Source: Shewanella sp. KX20019 (lineage in GTDB: Bacteria; Pseudomonadota; Gammaproteobacteria; Enterobacterales; Shewanellaceae). From it: DNA of 64,000 nucleotides. Shown here piece by piece: positions 16,882-25,934 of this stretch (positions are counted from its first letter, which is position 1; each line of letters starts with the position of its first letter). Below the pieces are notes generated by a model, which ran no database searches, had not been told where the DNA came from, and worked only from the letters and a program-made list of their open reading frames with translations. The stretch covers positions 2,108,001-2,172,000 of the forward strand of contig NZ_CP068437.1 of the NCBI RefSeq assembly GCF_016757755.1, in the 5' to 3' direction. The position numbers were made by a program, and so were the translations under genes.

Positions 16882-19800
16882 ATGAGACTTAAACAGATAA
16901 AACTTGCCGGATTCAAGTCATTCGTCGATCCAACTAAAATCCCCTTACCCAGCCCCTTGAGTGCCATTATTGGTCCAAATGGTTGTGGGAAATCAAATAT
17001 TATTGATGCGGTGCGCTGGGTACTGGGTGAAAGCTCAGCTAAACATCTGCGTGGCGACTCGATGGCAGACGTTATTTTTAACGGCTCAACAGCCAGAAGG
17101 CCTGTATCTGTCGCAGGCGTAGAGCTATTGTTTGATAATCAAGACAATCGATTAGCAGGTCAATATGCCAGTTATCAAGAGATAGCGATAAAAAGGCAAG
17201 TGAGCCGAGATGGCGACTCTAGTTACTTTCTCAATAATCAAAAGTGTCGTCGTAAAGATATTACTGATCTCTTTATGGGGACAGGACTGGGCCCTCGAAG
17301 TTATGCCATTATTGAGCAGGGCACGATCTCTCGCCTAATTGAATCAAAACCGCAGGAGCTGAGGGTATTCATCGAAGAAGCTGCGGGAATATCTCGATAT
17401 AAAGAGCGTCGACGTGAAACTGAAAACCGTATTAGGCACACGCGTGAAAACTTATCACGCCTTGGTGATATTCGTGCAGAACTCGCTAAGCAGTTAGAGA
17501 GGCTAGCTGAACAAGCTGAAACAGCCAAGCAATACCGAGAGTTAAAGCAATCAGAACGTCAATGTGAGTCGGAGTTGGTGGTATCACGTTACCATGAACT
17601 TAATCAGCAAACGGATGTTCTCAACCTTCAGATCGGCAAGTTAGAAGTGCAGCAAGCCAGCTTATTAGCAGAGAAACAGACGCTTGAATTGAGTTTGACG
17701 GAATTAAATTTAAAATTAAATGAATTAGATAACCGCGAGCATGAACAAGTTGAAGCCTTTTACTTGTCCAAGACACATATTGCTAAACTTGAGCAATCAC
17801 TGAAACATCGTCAGCAGCAAAATGATAGCTTAAATCAACGACTGCAAGAGATCACCGACCAAATAGAGCTTCACCAAGCGGGCCTTAATAGCGATAGTCT
17901 TACGCAGATTAATCTGCAACAGCAGCAGCAAAAATCTCTTCCTGAAATGGATAACTTACAGCGTCAGGTGGCTAACGGATCCGCACAACTTGCCACAGCG
18001 AGCCAACAGCACAATGACGTTTCTGAGTCGTTTCAGTTGCATAGCGAAGCAGAAGCTAAATCGCATTTAGCCGTCGAGATGAATCGAAGTAAACTCAATC
18101 ACTGTTCAAATGAGCTTACTCAAAAGCAAAAGCTCGTTGCAAGGCTAACGGAAAAAGCGCAACAACTGAGCGAACAGCTTGCTGGACTAAAGGCGAGCCC
18201 GTTAACGGCTCAGTGCGATACGCTGATGCTCGATAGCGAGGGCGAACAAGAGGTTTATGATGAGCTAAGTTTCAATATAGAAACTCGTCAAAGCGCAAGC
18301 GACGCTCTTAAAATTGAACTTGAATCGATAAAAGTTAAATTGGCTGATGAAAAGGGACGTTTATCGGTTATTTCGCAGCTATTGCCTAAGGAAAATGACA
18401 ACGAGTGCACTCAGCTATGGCAAGTCATTGAGGTGACGCCAGGCTGGGAAGTTGCAGTCGATTTGTTACTCTCCAATGTACTTAATTCTCCAGTATTACT
18501 TGACGATGCAGTTCAGATTAGTAATGGTTTTAAGCCTAACCCAATGGCTAACCATGTCATCAGTACGCCGGTGAATTTGCAGCCTTGGTTAAGCCAAGTT
18601 AGCTGGCTAGAAACGAAGGACGAAGCGTTACAACAACGTGTGAAACTTGCTAGCAATGAAATGTTCGCTACCGCCGATGGCTATCTGGTAGGGGGAGATT
18701 TTGTTGTTAAAAAAACATCAGGTTCTAGCTCGTTGGTGCAACTTAAAAATGAATACACTGCGCTTACCAATGCCGTCACTGACACAGAAAAAAAATTAAG
18801 CTTGTTAACAGATGCATTGTCTAAGCAAGCGCAAGAGCTACAGCCCTTGGTGGCTTCTCAGCAGCAAAAGTATCTACATATCCAAGCACAAAAAGTCACT
18901 TTAGCCGGTTTGCAGTCGCAAGTTAAAGCGTTGTTACAGGCAATTAATGATACCAATGAACGGCATAAGCAGTTACTGCAAGAACTCTCTGATACGCGGC
19001 TAGAGCTGGAGCAGTTATCAGCCGAAAAGGGGAAGTTACAAAACGACGCACAAGTGTTGCAGCGTACTTTTGAGCAAGCCTTACGAAGCAAGCAAACAGC
19101 CGAATCAGACAAACTTGCGGCTGCGACTTTGTTGAAAGAGCTGAATGGGTCTCTCAACAGCTCAGAAATTGCGCTTAAAGCCCGACTTAATAGTGAACAA
19201 GCCATACAAACCCAAGTCGCTTTAATCGAGCAAAAGGTTAATCATCAAAAGCACCGACTTGCAGAGCTTGAACACAATGAAAAGCAAGTTCTTGAGCAAT
19301 TGAGCTTTAAAGAGAGCGGTAGTGTCAATAACAAGGCTCTGCCAATAAAAAGCCAGTTAGCGCAAGCATTGGAAGTTCAACAAGTTCAACAGCAAGCATT
19401 GAGTGATATCAGACAGCAGCAGGCAGGACTTCAAGAACTGTGCGATAGTGCAGGAACGAATAAAAAACAACAGCTTGCGAAGATAGAAGACTTGACTCAA
19501 AACATGAGCACGTTAAAGTTACGTCGTGAGGGGTTAAAAGGGCAGATCGATAGCCAATTTAGCTTGATAAGTGATCAAGGCATCGATGTTGAGCAGGTAT
19601 TGTTAAAACTCGATGTTGATCGTAGTACCTTATGGCGTCAAAAAGAGTTGGAACGTTTACGCGCTAGAATAGTGCATTTAGGGGCTATAAACCTCGCGGC
19701 TATTGAAGAGTTTGAACAGCAAAATGAACGTAAAAGCTATTTAGATAGTCAAGATGAAGACCTGAATTCTGCATTGAGTAGTTTGGAAGAAGCTATTCGA

Positions 19801-20295
19801 AAAATTGATACCGAAACCAAAAGTCGATTTAAAGATACTTTCGATAAGGTTAATAAAGATTTAGGGATTTTGTTTCCGAAAGTATTTGGTGGGGGGAGCG
19901 CATATTTAGCGTTAACAGATGACGACCTTTTGGAAACTGGGGTCACGATTATGGCGCGACCACCGGGTAAAAAGAATAGTACAATCCACCTTCTTTCGGG
20001 TGGAGAAAAAGCGTTAACCGCATTATCATTAGTTTTTGCTATCTTTAGACTAAATCCAGCCCCTTTTTGCATGTTGGACGAAGTTGATGCACCTTTGGAT
20101 GATGCCAATGTAGAACGATTTTGTCGTTTAGTAAAAGAGATGTCCCAAAGCGTACAATTTATATATATTAGTCATAACAAGATCACCATGGAATTGGCCG
20201 ATCAACTTATCGGTGTGACTATGCATGAGCCCGGCGTTTCACGCATTGTGGCGGTAGATATCGATGAAGCGGTGGCGTTAGCTGACGCTGGATAA
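16882..20295 (+). CDS. smc: Chromosome segregation ATPase SMC
   Basis: A 1,137 aa SMC protein, the usual bacterial length. Residues 1-10 read MRLKQIKLAG, and Walker A GPNGCGKS lies at 31-38. Two long coiled-coil arms rich in Gln and Leu flank a hinge near 490-640 (VIEVTPGWEVAVDLLL, DGYLVGGDFVVKK). The C-terminal head holds the ABC signature LSGGEKALTALSLVFAIF and Walker B CMLDEVDAPLDD. It organises and condenses the chromosome as a dimer, normally with ScpA and ScpB, which are not in this window. Here it heads an smc-zipA-ligA row; many Enterobacteria use MukB instead, so an SMC fits Shewanella or relatives. Confidence 0.97.
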   Translation: MRLKQIKLAGFKSFVDPTKIPLPSPLSAIIGPNGCGKSNIIDAVRWVLGESSAKHLRGDSMADVIFNGSTARRPVSVAGVELLFDNQDNRLAGQYASYQEIAIKRQVSRDGDSSYFLNNQKCRRKDITDLFMGTGLGPRSYAIIEQGTISRLIESKPQELRVFIEEAAGISRYKERRRETENRIRHTRENLSRLGDIRAELAKQLERLAEQAETAKQYRELKQSERQCESELVVSRYHELNQQTDVLNLQIGKLEVQQASLLAEKQTLELSLTELNLKLNELDNREHEQVEAFYLSKTHIAKLEQSLKHRQQQNDSLNQRLQEITDQIELHQAGLNSDSLTQINLQQQQQKSLPEMDNLQRQVANGSAQLATASQQHNDVSESFQLHSEAEAKSHLAVEMNRSKLNHCSNELTQKQKLVARLTEKAQQLSEQLAGLKASPLTAQCDTLMLDSEGEQEVYDELSFNIETRQSASDALKIELESIKVKLADEKGRLSVISQLLPKENDNECTQLWQVIEVTPGWEVAVDLLLSNVLNSPVLLDDAVQISNGFKPNPMANHVISTPVNLQPWLSQVSWLETKDEALQQRVKLASNEMFATADGYLVGGDFVVKKTSGSSSLVQLKNEYTALTNAVTDTEKKLSLLTDALSKQAQELQPLVASQQQKYLHIQAQKVTLAGLQSQVKALLQAINDTNERHKQLLQELSDTRLELEQLSAEKGKLQNDAQVLQRTFEQALRSKQTAESDKLAAATLLKELNGSLNSSEIALKARLNSEQAIQTQVALIEQKVNHQKHRLAELEHNEKQVLEQLSFKESGSVNNKALPIKSQLAQALEVQQVQQQALSDIRQQQAGLQELCDSAGTNKKQQLAKIEDLTQNMSTLKLRREGLKGQIDSQFSLISDQGIDVEQVLLKLDVDRSTLWRQKELERLRARIVHLGAINLAAIEEFEQQNERKSYLDSQDEDLNSALSSLEEAIRKIDTETKSRFKDTFDKVNKDLGILFPKVFGGGSAYLALTDDDLLETGVTIMARPPGKKNSTIHLLSGGEKALTALSLVFAIFRLNPAPFCMLDEVDAPLDDANVERFCRLVKEMSQSVQFIYISHNKITMELADQLIGVTMHEPGVSRIVAVDIDEAVALADAG

Positions 20296-20318
20296 ACATA
20301 GGAATTACAGGGTAACCA

Positions 20319-21248
20319 ATGGAAAATTTGCAAGTGGTGTTGCTTCTTTTAGGTGCGGTAGCGATTATTGCCGTACTCGTGCATGGTTTTTGGTCCATAC
20401 GAAAGCAGCAGCCTAAAGGGTTCAAACAAAGCCCAATGACAGATATCAATCGAGAACGTAGAGATGCTCAAGGTTTCGATAATGATGGTATCGGTGAAGT
20501 GAGAGTCGTGCAGGCTCGCGTTGATGGTTCTGCTGATATAGAGCAGGGTATTGCTCCATTAGTGACTGACGTTGATGTAACAGAAACCGTCGAAACGGTA
20601 TTTGAATCGAATGCTGATGAAACCTTTAGTTTAAGTGAAGCGCCCACTCAAAAAGCCGCTCGTACCGCAAAAAATACTCGCGTTGAGCCTTCATTGTCAG
20701 TAGACGACACTGATGTGGTTGTCGAAGCGTCGCCGATTCAGCCGTCATTATTTGCTGCTGAAGAAGCCGTTTTAAGCGATGAGGCTGCCCAAGAAAGCTA
20801 TGTTGCTGAAGAAGTAGAGCAGGAGCAACCTTTAGGTGAGCCTCAAGATGTGTTGGTATTGCATGTGGTGGCTAAAGAGGGTGAAGAGCTTAATGGCGCA
20901 GAATTGTTACCTTGCTTACTGACATTGAACTTTAAATTTGGTGAGATGAATATATTCCATCGTCATGAAGACAATGCAGGCAAAGAGAAGGTACTGTTTT
21001 CAATGGCGAACATGGTTAAGCCTGGTGTATTTGATCCTGACAGCATGGAGCAGTTCTCCACACAAGGTGTAGTGTTGTTTATGACGCTACCTTGCTATGG
21101 TGAAGCTATGAGAAACTTTTCGATTATGCTTAATTCTGCGCATCAAATTGCTGATGATCTTAACGGTGTAGTACTTGATGGTGGTCGCGATGAGTGGCTC
21201 GATAGTACTAAACAAAATTATATTCAACGAATTAAAGCGCAGGGTTAA
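20319..21248 (+). CDS. zipA: Cell division protein ZipA
   Basis: A 309 aa bitopic division protein that anchors FtsZ to the inner membrane. It has an N-terminal membrane helix (residues 4-27, LQVVLLLLGAVAIIAVLVHG), a basic segment, a long acidic low-complexity linker (about 60-170), and a globular FtsZ-binding domain (about 172-305). That domain contains VLHVVAKEGEELNGAELLP and GVVLFMTLPCYGEAMRNF. Its start is 23 bases after the smc stop, so it is probably cotranscribed. A hairpin terminator follows. Confidence 0.96.
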   Translation: MENLQVVLLLLGAVAIIAVLVHGFWSIRKQQPKGFKQSPMTDINRERRDAQGFDNDGIGEVRVVQARVDGSADIEQGIAPLVTDVDVTETVETVFESNADETFSLSEAPTQKAARTAKNTRVEPSLSVDDTDVVVEASPIQPSLFAAEEAVLSDEAAQESYVAEEVEQEQPLGEPQDVLVLHVVAKEGEELNGAELLPCLLTLNFKFGEMNIFHRHEDNAGKEKVLFSMANMVKPGVFDPDSMEQFSTQGVVLFMTLPCYGEAMRNFSIMLNSAHQIADDLNGVVLDGGRDEWLDSTKQNYIQRIKAQG

Positions 21249-21281
21249 CTCAGAACAACTTATTTGTTAAACCGGTTTTTA

Positions 21282-21303
21282 AAAGGTCGCTTAGGCGGCC
21301 TTT
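21282..21303 (+). terminator. Terminator after zipA
   Basis: A 9 bp stem AAAGGTCGC/GCGGCCTTT (one G-T pair) with TTAG loop, directly before the ligA start. Confidence 0.7.
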
Positions 21304-21321
21304 ATTATGTGGACAAAATGT

Positions 21322-23328
21322 ATGAAAGCGAATGAACTAGAAATTGCAGAACTCACTGCGCAACTTAATCAGCACAATTACCATTACTATGTTGATGATA
21401 ATCCCACGATCCCAGATGCTGAGTACGATAGGCTGCTTAAGCGTCTAAAAGAGTTGGAGATAGCACATCCTGAATTGGCGAGTAGCGACTCTCCGACCCA
21501 GCGTGTGGGTGGTGAGGCTTTGGCGAAGTTTGCGCAAATTACTCATCTAAAGCCGATGTTGAGTTTAGACAATGTGTTTGATGAAGCTGAATTTAGCGCA
21601 TTTCATTCCAGAATCACCGATAAAGTGGGTACAGAACTCAGCTATTGCTGTGAGCCAAAGCTTGATGGCTTAGCGGTCAGTATTGTTTATAGAGACGGCA
21701 TATTTGAACGTGCAGCAACTCGGGGCGATGGTCAAACCGGCGAAAACATTACTGAGAACGTACGGACTATTAAGTCTATACCGCTAAAGCTACGTGGCGA
21801 TAAATTCCCACCGTTAGTTGAGGTGCGTGGTGAAGTGATAATGCCGCACAAGGCATTTGATGAACTTAATAAGCGCGCATTAGCCAAAGGCGACAAACTG
21901 TTTGTTAACCCCCGAAATGCCGCCGCTGGCAGCCTACGTCAGTTAGACAGTAAAATTACCGCCAGTCGGTCATTAGGTTTTTATGCTTACGCATTAGGGG
22001 TCGTGGAGCCAGAAACTTGGGCGCTTGCCGATAGCCATTATGGCCAGCTAGAACAGCTTCGCTCATGGGGCGTGCCCGTTAGCCAAGAGGTCAAAGTCTG
22101 TGAGTCGGTTGCTGAAGTGATGGAGTATTACCATGATATTCAACAGCGCCGCAGTAGCTTAGCATTTGAAATTGACGGTGTGGTCATCAAGGTTAATCAG
22201 ATTGCACATCAACTCAGTCTGGGCTTTGTTGCTAAAGCGCCACGCTGGGCAACCGCGTTTAAGTTTCCAGCGCAAGAGGAGATGACGCTACTTGAAGGGG
22301 TCGATTTTCAAGTGGGTCGCACCGGTGCTGTAACGCCAGTAGCCCGACTTAAACCGGTATTTGTTGGCGGCGTGACCGTATCAAATGCCACATTGCATAA
22401 TGCCGATGAAATAGCGCGGCTTGGGGTTAAAATGGGCGATACGATAATTATTCGCCGCGCGGGTGATGTTATCCCACAAATTGTTGCCGTGGTTGCTGAT
22501 AAACGCCCTGAAAACGCAGAAGAAATAGAATTTCCAACACAATGCCCTGTATGTCAAAGCCTAGTGGAACGCATTGAAGGTGAGGCCGTAGCCCGTTGCA
22601 CCGGTGGACTATTTTGTGAAGCACAACGGAAAGAAGCCATTAAACATTTTGCCTCTAGAAAGGCGCTCGATATCGACGGTATGGGCGATAAAGTTGTTGA
22701 GCAACTCATCGATAAAGAGTTGGTCGAAAGCCCAGCCGATCTATTTAGGCTCACAGCCTCTGCGATGACCATGCTTGAGCGTATGGGGATGAAGTCAGCC
22801 ACTAAATTAGTGGCAGCCATCGATGTGGCAAAACAGACAACCTTCTCCCGCTTCCTATATGCATTAGGGATAAGAGAGGTGGGTGAAGCGACAGCGGCTA
22901 ACCTTGCTGCCTATTTTAAGACATTAGCCGCTCTTAAGGCATCAAATGCAGAAGAGTTTATTAAAGTCGATGATGTTGGCGCTATCGTCGCGGCACATCT
23001 TGAGCACTTTTTTGCACAACCTCATAACTTAGAGGTTATTGATAAGCTCATCGATGCTGGCATTTATTGGCCTGAGATCGAAGAGGTAGCTGAAGCGGAC
23101 TTATCGCTAAAAGGGCAAACATGGGTATTAACCGGGACATTAACCCAGCTCAACCGCAACGATGCTAAAGCACAGCTACAAGCACTCGGTGCCAAGGTGG
23201 CGGGCAGTGTATCGAAGAATACTGATTGTTTGGTTGCCGGCGCAGCGGCAGGTTCTAAGCTAACCAAAGCACAAGAGCTAGGCGTAAAAGTGATCGATGA
23301 AGAAGCATTGATTGCAATCTTGTCTTAA
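21322..23328 (+). CDS. ligA: NAD+-dependent DNA ligase LigA
   Basis: A 668 aa ligase that joins nicks in replication and repair. I use ATG 21322 (MKANELEIAELTAQ); the in-frame ATG at 21307 overlaps the zipA terminator stem tail. The adenylation domain carries KLDG with active lysine K113. An OB-fold follows, then a four-cysteine zinc finger (CPVCQ, CTGGLFC), helix-hairpin-helix repeats and a C-terminal BRCT domain (GQTWVLTGTLTQLNRNDAK, from about residue 590). It closes the conserved zipA-ligA pair and has its own strong terminator. Confidence 0.97.
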   Translation: MKANELEIAELTAQLNQHNYHYYVDDNPTIPDAEYDRLLKRLKELEIAHPELASSDSPTQRVGGEALAKFAQITHLKPMLSLDNVFDEAEFSAFHSRITDKVGTELSYCCEPKLDGLAVSIVYRDGIFERAATRGDGQTGENITENVRTIKSIPLKLRGDKFPPLVEVRGEVIMPHKAFDELNKRALAKGDKLFVNPRNAAAGSLRQLDSKITASRSLGFYAYALGVVEPETWALADSHYGQLEQLRSWGVPVSQEVKVCESVAEVMEYYHDIQQRRSSLAFEIDGVVIKVNQIAHQLSLGFVAKAPRWATAFKFPAQEEMTLLEGVDFQVGRTGAVTPVARLKPVFVGGVTVSNATLHNADEIARLGVKMGDTIIIRRAGDVIPQIVAVVADKRPENAEEIEFPTQCPVCQSLVERIEGEAVARCTGGLFCEAQRKEAIKHFASRKALDIDGMGDKVVEQLIDKELVESPADLFRLTASAMTMLERMGMKSATKLVAAIDVAKQTTFSRFLYALGIREVGEATAANLAAYFKTLAALKASNAEEFIKVDDVGAIVAAHLEHFFAQPHNLEVIDKLIDAGIYWPEIEEVAEADLSLKGQTWVLTGTLTQLNRNDAKAQLQALGAKVAGSVSKNTDCLVAGAAAGSKLTKAQELGVKVIDEEALIAILS

Positions 23329-23345
23329 CAACAGTCACGGTAAAC

Positions 23346-23372
23346 AAAAGCTCCTTTTTAAGGAGCTTTTTG
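23346..23372 (+). terminator. Terminator after ligA
   Basis: An 11 bp stem AAAAGCTCCTT/AAGGAGCTTTT with TTTA loop and following T-run. Confidence 0.88.
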
Positions 23373-23486
23373 TTTTCTGCTCATTGAAATTTTTAACTCT
23401 GACACCATATCTACTTTATGGGTAGTGACCCTTCACAAGGTGATTGTATGAGGTGCTACGACCGATTTTAACTCAAAGGAGATGAT

Positions 23487-23954
23487 TTGAATTTTAGCAA
23501 TATTACCTGGCTTGACGATAAAGGCCATATCAAACCTCCGCTGATGCTATACCTGATATTGGTGTTTTTGGCGCGTGGTTGGTGCATATTAGTGGCGTCT
23601 TTAACCCAAGCAAGTGATAGGGCTGGTCTGGTCGCGTTGGTTTACCCGCAAAAGTCCGACTTTTTAATGGCATTAATGGCAGGGGCTGGAGCCTTAGTCG
23701 TCTACGCGGCCATTATTGCTGAAAGGAAACGTCAACCTCAGTGGGTACGGCCACTATTTCCTTATATGAAATGGTTGTTACTGGCACTATTGTGTATCGA
23801 TGCAAGTTTACTGATCCAGCGGATACTGCATGCACACTATGTTTATAGCTGGAGCGTCGGATTAGACTCGCTATTTCTGTTTTGGAGCACGCTTTATATT
23901 TTCAACTCGAAGAGGTTGAGGCATTATTTTTCTGATTGGAAAGCACAAGTTTAG
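23487..23954 (+). CDS. DUF2919 membrane protein (YfeZ-like)
   Basis: A 155 aa inner-membrane protein with four likely membrane helices (about 18-38, 55-75, 88-108, 120-140). The start is TTG 23487, five bases after an AAAGGAG site; the nearby ATG runs into a stop after one codon. It opens NITWLDDKGHIKPPLMLYLI and carries FLARGWCILVASLTQ, both typical of DUF2919. In E. coli the homologue yfeZ is also near the cysteine/zipA region, which supports the synteny. Function unknown. Confidence 0.83.
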   Translation: MNFSNITWLDDKGHIKPPLMLYLILVFLARGWCILVASLTQASDRAGLVALVYPQKSDFLMALMAGAGALVVYAAIIAERKRQPQWVRPLFPYMKWLLLALLCIDASLLIQRILHAHYVYSWSVGLDSLFLFWSTLYIFNSKRLRHYFSDWKAQV

Positions 23955-24122
23955 ATATTTCACCTGCTAATATTCACTTCATTACCTCTTTCTTGACACT
24001 ATGACTAACCGTTAAATTGAATCGGTTAGTTCAACTGAATTAACTTAGCCATGACCTCTGCTTTTTTAGTTAGATAAGAATGTTGGTCTTTGCATTAGTG
24101 TCAAGCTAATGAAATAAAAGAT
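23955..24122. other. Intergenic, no gene seen
   Basis: AT-rich stretch after the DUF2919 gene. It has no frame, repeat or hairpin that I can support up to the sRNA terminator. Confidence 0.6.
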
Positions 24123-24152
24123 AAAAAAAAGACGCTGTATAATTACAGCGTC
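24123..24152 (-). terminator. Intrinsic terminator of the candidate small RNA
   Basis: A 9 bp perfect stem GACGCTGTA/TACAGCGTC with a 4 base loop. It is followed on the minus strand by eight T (A-run at 24123-24130), so it terminates leftward transcription and not the DUF2919 gene. Confidence 0.8.
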
Positions 24153-24320
24153 AAAAGAATCTGCAATATCGACAGCATTCGATATGATGATCCGGGGATG
24201 TTAACAAAAAACCTTTTTCAGTTAAGTAATAAGCAGAACTCGATTACTACTCGCCTTCATAAAGGACAATTGACAGTTAGCCTTTGAAACGAATAGTCGG
24301 GGCTATCAATTTCAAAGAAC
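24123..24320 (-). ncRNA. Candidate small RNA, about 200 nt, minus strand
   Basis: On the minus strand there is an ordered set of transcript signals with no coding frame of note. A promoter match (TTGTAT, 16 bases, TATACT) lies over 24353-24327. Next comes a 5' stem-loop at 24317-24282 (CTTTGAAA/TTTCAAAG, then ATAG/CTAT, with loop CCCCGA). A second hairpin lies at 24185-24166 (7 bp stem, 6 base loop). Last is an intrinsic terminator at 24152-24131 followed by eight T. The only short frame inside is a 12-codon ATG frame without a ribosome site. I do not recognise it as Spot 42, GcvB, RyhB, CsrB or 6S. The predicted promoter overlaps GTATAC palindromes. Confidence 0.6.
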
Positions 24321-24326
24321 AGCGTT

Positions 24327-24353
24327 AGTATACAATAATCACGGTTGTATACA
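24327..24353 (-). promoter_or_regulatory. Predicted sRNA promoter overlapped by two GTATAC palindromes
   Basis: Two GTATAC cores (24328-24333 and 24347-24352), centres 19 bp apart, form the inverted repeat GTATACAA-9-TTGTATAC. The leftward -10 TATACT and -35 TTGTAT fall inside them. The right-hand site TTGTATACAATAT (24345-24357) is identical over 13 bases to one at 38914-38926 in the hydroxyproline promoter region. Confidence 0.5.
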
Positions 24354-24723
24354 ATATCCATTACTGCGATTGTTGCAAAAGTGTGAAATGATTACGCTAT
24401 AAGTTATAACTGAATTGAGTTAAGAATAAATTGCTAACATTCAAAAGAGTGGTTGCTAATGCATTCGTTTCTACGGTTGATCAAATATTGGGCAATCTTC
24501 TATTCCATTGTAAATGAACTGCGGTTTATCAATCGCAGCTGTCATAAAATTGACTTCTAACTGTTATTATGACGGGAAAGCTATTATTATCTGGGCATAA
24601 GTAAAATCGATATCCAAATACTTTAGCGTCAATTTAATCACTACTAAAGCCGTTGGTTCTAAACACCTATTCAAGAGTGAGACGCTTTATTGAGCGAGTG
24701 CATTTTCACTGGAGCAATCAGTA
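24354..24723. other. Intergenic upstream of the HD-GYP gene, no gene seen
   Basis: AT-rich leader. No open frame, repeat or terminator that I can support; it probably holds the HD-GYP promoter. Confidence 0.55.
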
Positions 24724-25917
24724 ATGTCCAAGGACGTTAAATTACCTTTGTCACAATTAAGCGTTGGATTAACCATTAAGTTACCGCTGTTATGGACTAA
24801 TCATCCGTTTGTGTTTAATCAATTCGTGATTGAAACCGCAGCGCAGATAGAGTTGATTAAAAGCTTAAATATCTCTTATGTGTATTTAATCGCTGGCAAA
24901 GCACTAGAAGCTACGCTTGCTGCACAGCCGGCAGTCGCTGCGGTAGAGAAGTCCGCAGAAGAGTACGCAAAAGAGCGGCTTTTAGCTCTGCGAAAATCAT
25001 TAAGGGTTAGCCAGCAACGATTTCAAAAGTGCGGTATTGAATGTCGCACAGCATTTTCAAAAATAACTGCTGAACCTGAAGGGGCCTACCGTTCTGCAGC
25101 GACTCTAGTTGAAATCCTTATGGATCATCTTAAAGAAACGCCAACACCACATCTTGCCTTAGTCAGTAGTGGTGAAGAGAGCGCGATTACTGAGCATGGC
25201 GTATCTGTTGCGGTATTATCGATGATGCTTGGGAGTTTGCTCGGTTGCACTGATTCTGAATTACGCGATATGGCGATGGGGGCATTGTTCCATGACATTG
25301 GCAAACGGAAAGTGCCTGATGTTATCCGGCGGAAAAAGTCGAATTTGTCTGATCATGAAGTTAACTTCTTAAAGATGCACCCAAAGTTTGGCTATGACAT
25401 GATGACTAGACAGAATCTATTTCCTGAAGCTGTGCTCGATATCGTTTTACATCATCATGAATGGGCTGATGGCAGCGGCTATCCTAATGGACTGAAAGGT
25501 TCAGCTATATCAATCACAACGCAGATTGTTGCGCTTGCCAATGATTTTGAGATGTTGCTAAAAGGGGGCGGGGGGCGTTCTCCTCAAGTTGCTTTAGGGT
25601 ACCTCTTTAAAAATCGAGCCGGAAAACATGAACCTAGGTTGATTTCAGCGCTGGTTAAAGTGCTTGGGATCTATCCTCCTGGTACGCTGGTGTTGCTATC
25701 AAACTCTCAAGTGGCAAAAGTGCTGGTAACAACATCTATAGTGAAGCAACCCCACGTGCTAGCATGTGATGAAAGCGGTGACAATTCGTCGCTACGTTAT
25801 TTAATTAACGAAGATGTGTCGATTGAGAAAGTGATAAAAATTGATGAGTTAAGTCAAATAGCATTAAAGGTATTGGACCCCAGTGCTGATATTAGTTTTT
25901 ATTTCAGCTCTGTGTAA
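24724..25917 (+). CDS. DUF3391 + HD-GYP c-di-GMP phosphodiesterase
   Basis: A 397 aa cytoplasmic signalling protein. Residues 1-120 match DUF3391 (LPLSQLSVGLTIKLPLLW, AQIELIKSLNISYVYLI). The HD-GYP domain spans about 140-340. It has H158, the metal pair H190-D191 in ALFHDIGKRKVPD, the HHH run at 243-245, and an intact GYP at 252-254 in DGSGYPNGLKG, with LANDFEMLL for the late Asp. All metal and signature residues look present, so it should degrade c-di-GMP. It counterbalances the GGDEF protein at 12.1 kb. A paralogue with an altered GYP lies at 53.2 kb. Confidence 0.93.
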   Translation: MSKDVKLPLSQLSVGLTIKLPLLWTNHPFVFNQFVIETAAQIELIKSLNISYVYLIAGKALEATLAAQPAVAAVEKSAEEYAKERLLALRKSLRVSQQRFQKCGIECRTAFSKITAEPEGAYRSAATLVEILMDHLKETPTPHLALVSSGEESAITEHGVSVAVLSMMLGSLLGCTDSELRDMAMGALFHDIGKRKVPDVIRRKKSNLSDHEVNFLKMHPKFGYDMMTRQNLFPEAVLDIVLHHHEWADGSGYPNGLKGSAISITTQIVALANDFEMLLKGGGGRSPQVALGYLFKNRAGKHEPRLISALVKVLGIYPPGTLVLLSNSQVAKVLVTTSIVKQPHVLACDESGDNSSLRYLINEDVSIEKVIKIDELSQIALKVLDPSADISFYFSSV

Positions 25918-25934
25918 TTAGTTTAAGGATAGAG

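Noticed and set aside
24123..24152. Hairpin as terminator of the DUF2919 gene
   Set aside because: The T-run lies on the minus strand only, so it serves leftward transcription; it is also 170 bases away from that gene.
24123..24320. A 12-codon ATG frame inside the candidate small RNA
   Set aside because: No ribosome site before it; too short to support a peptide.
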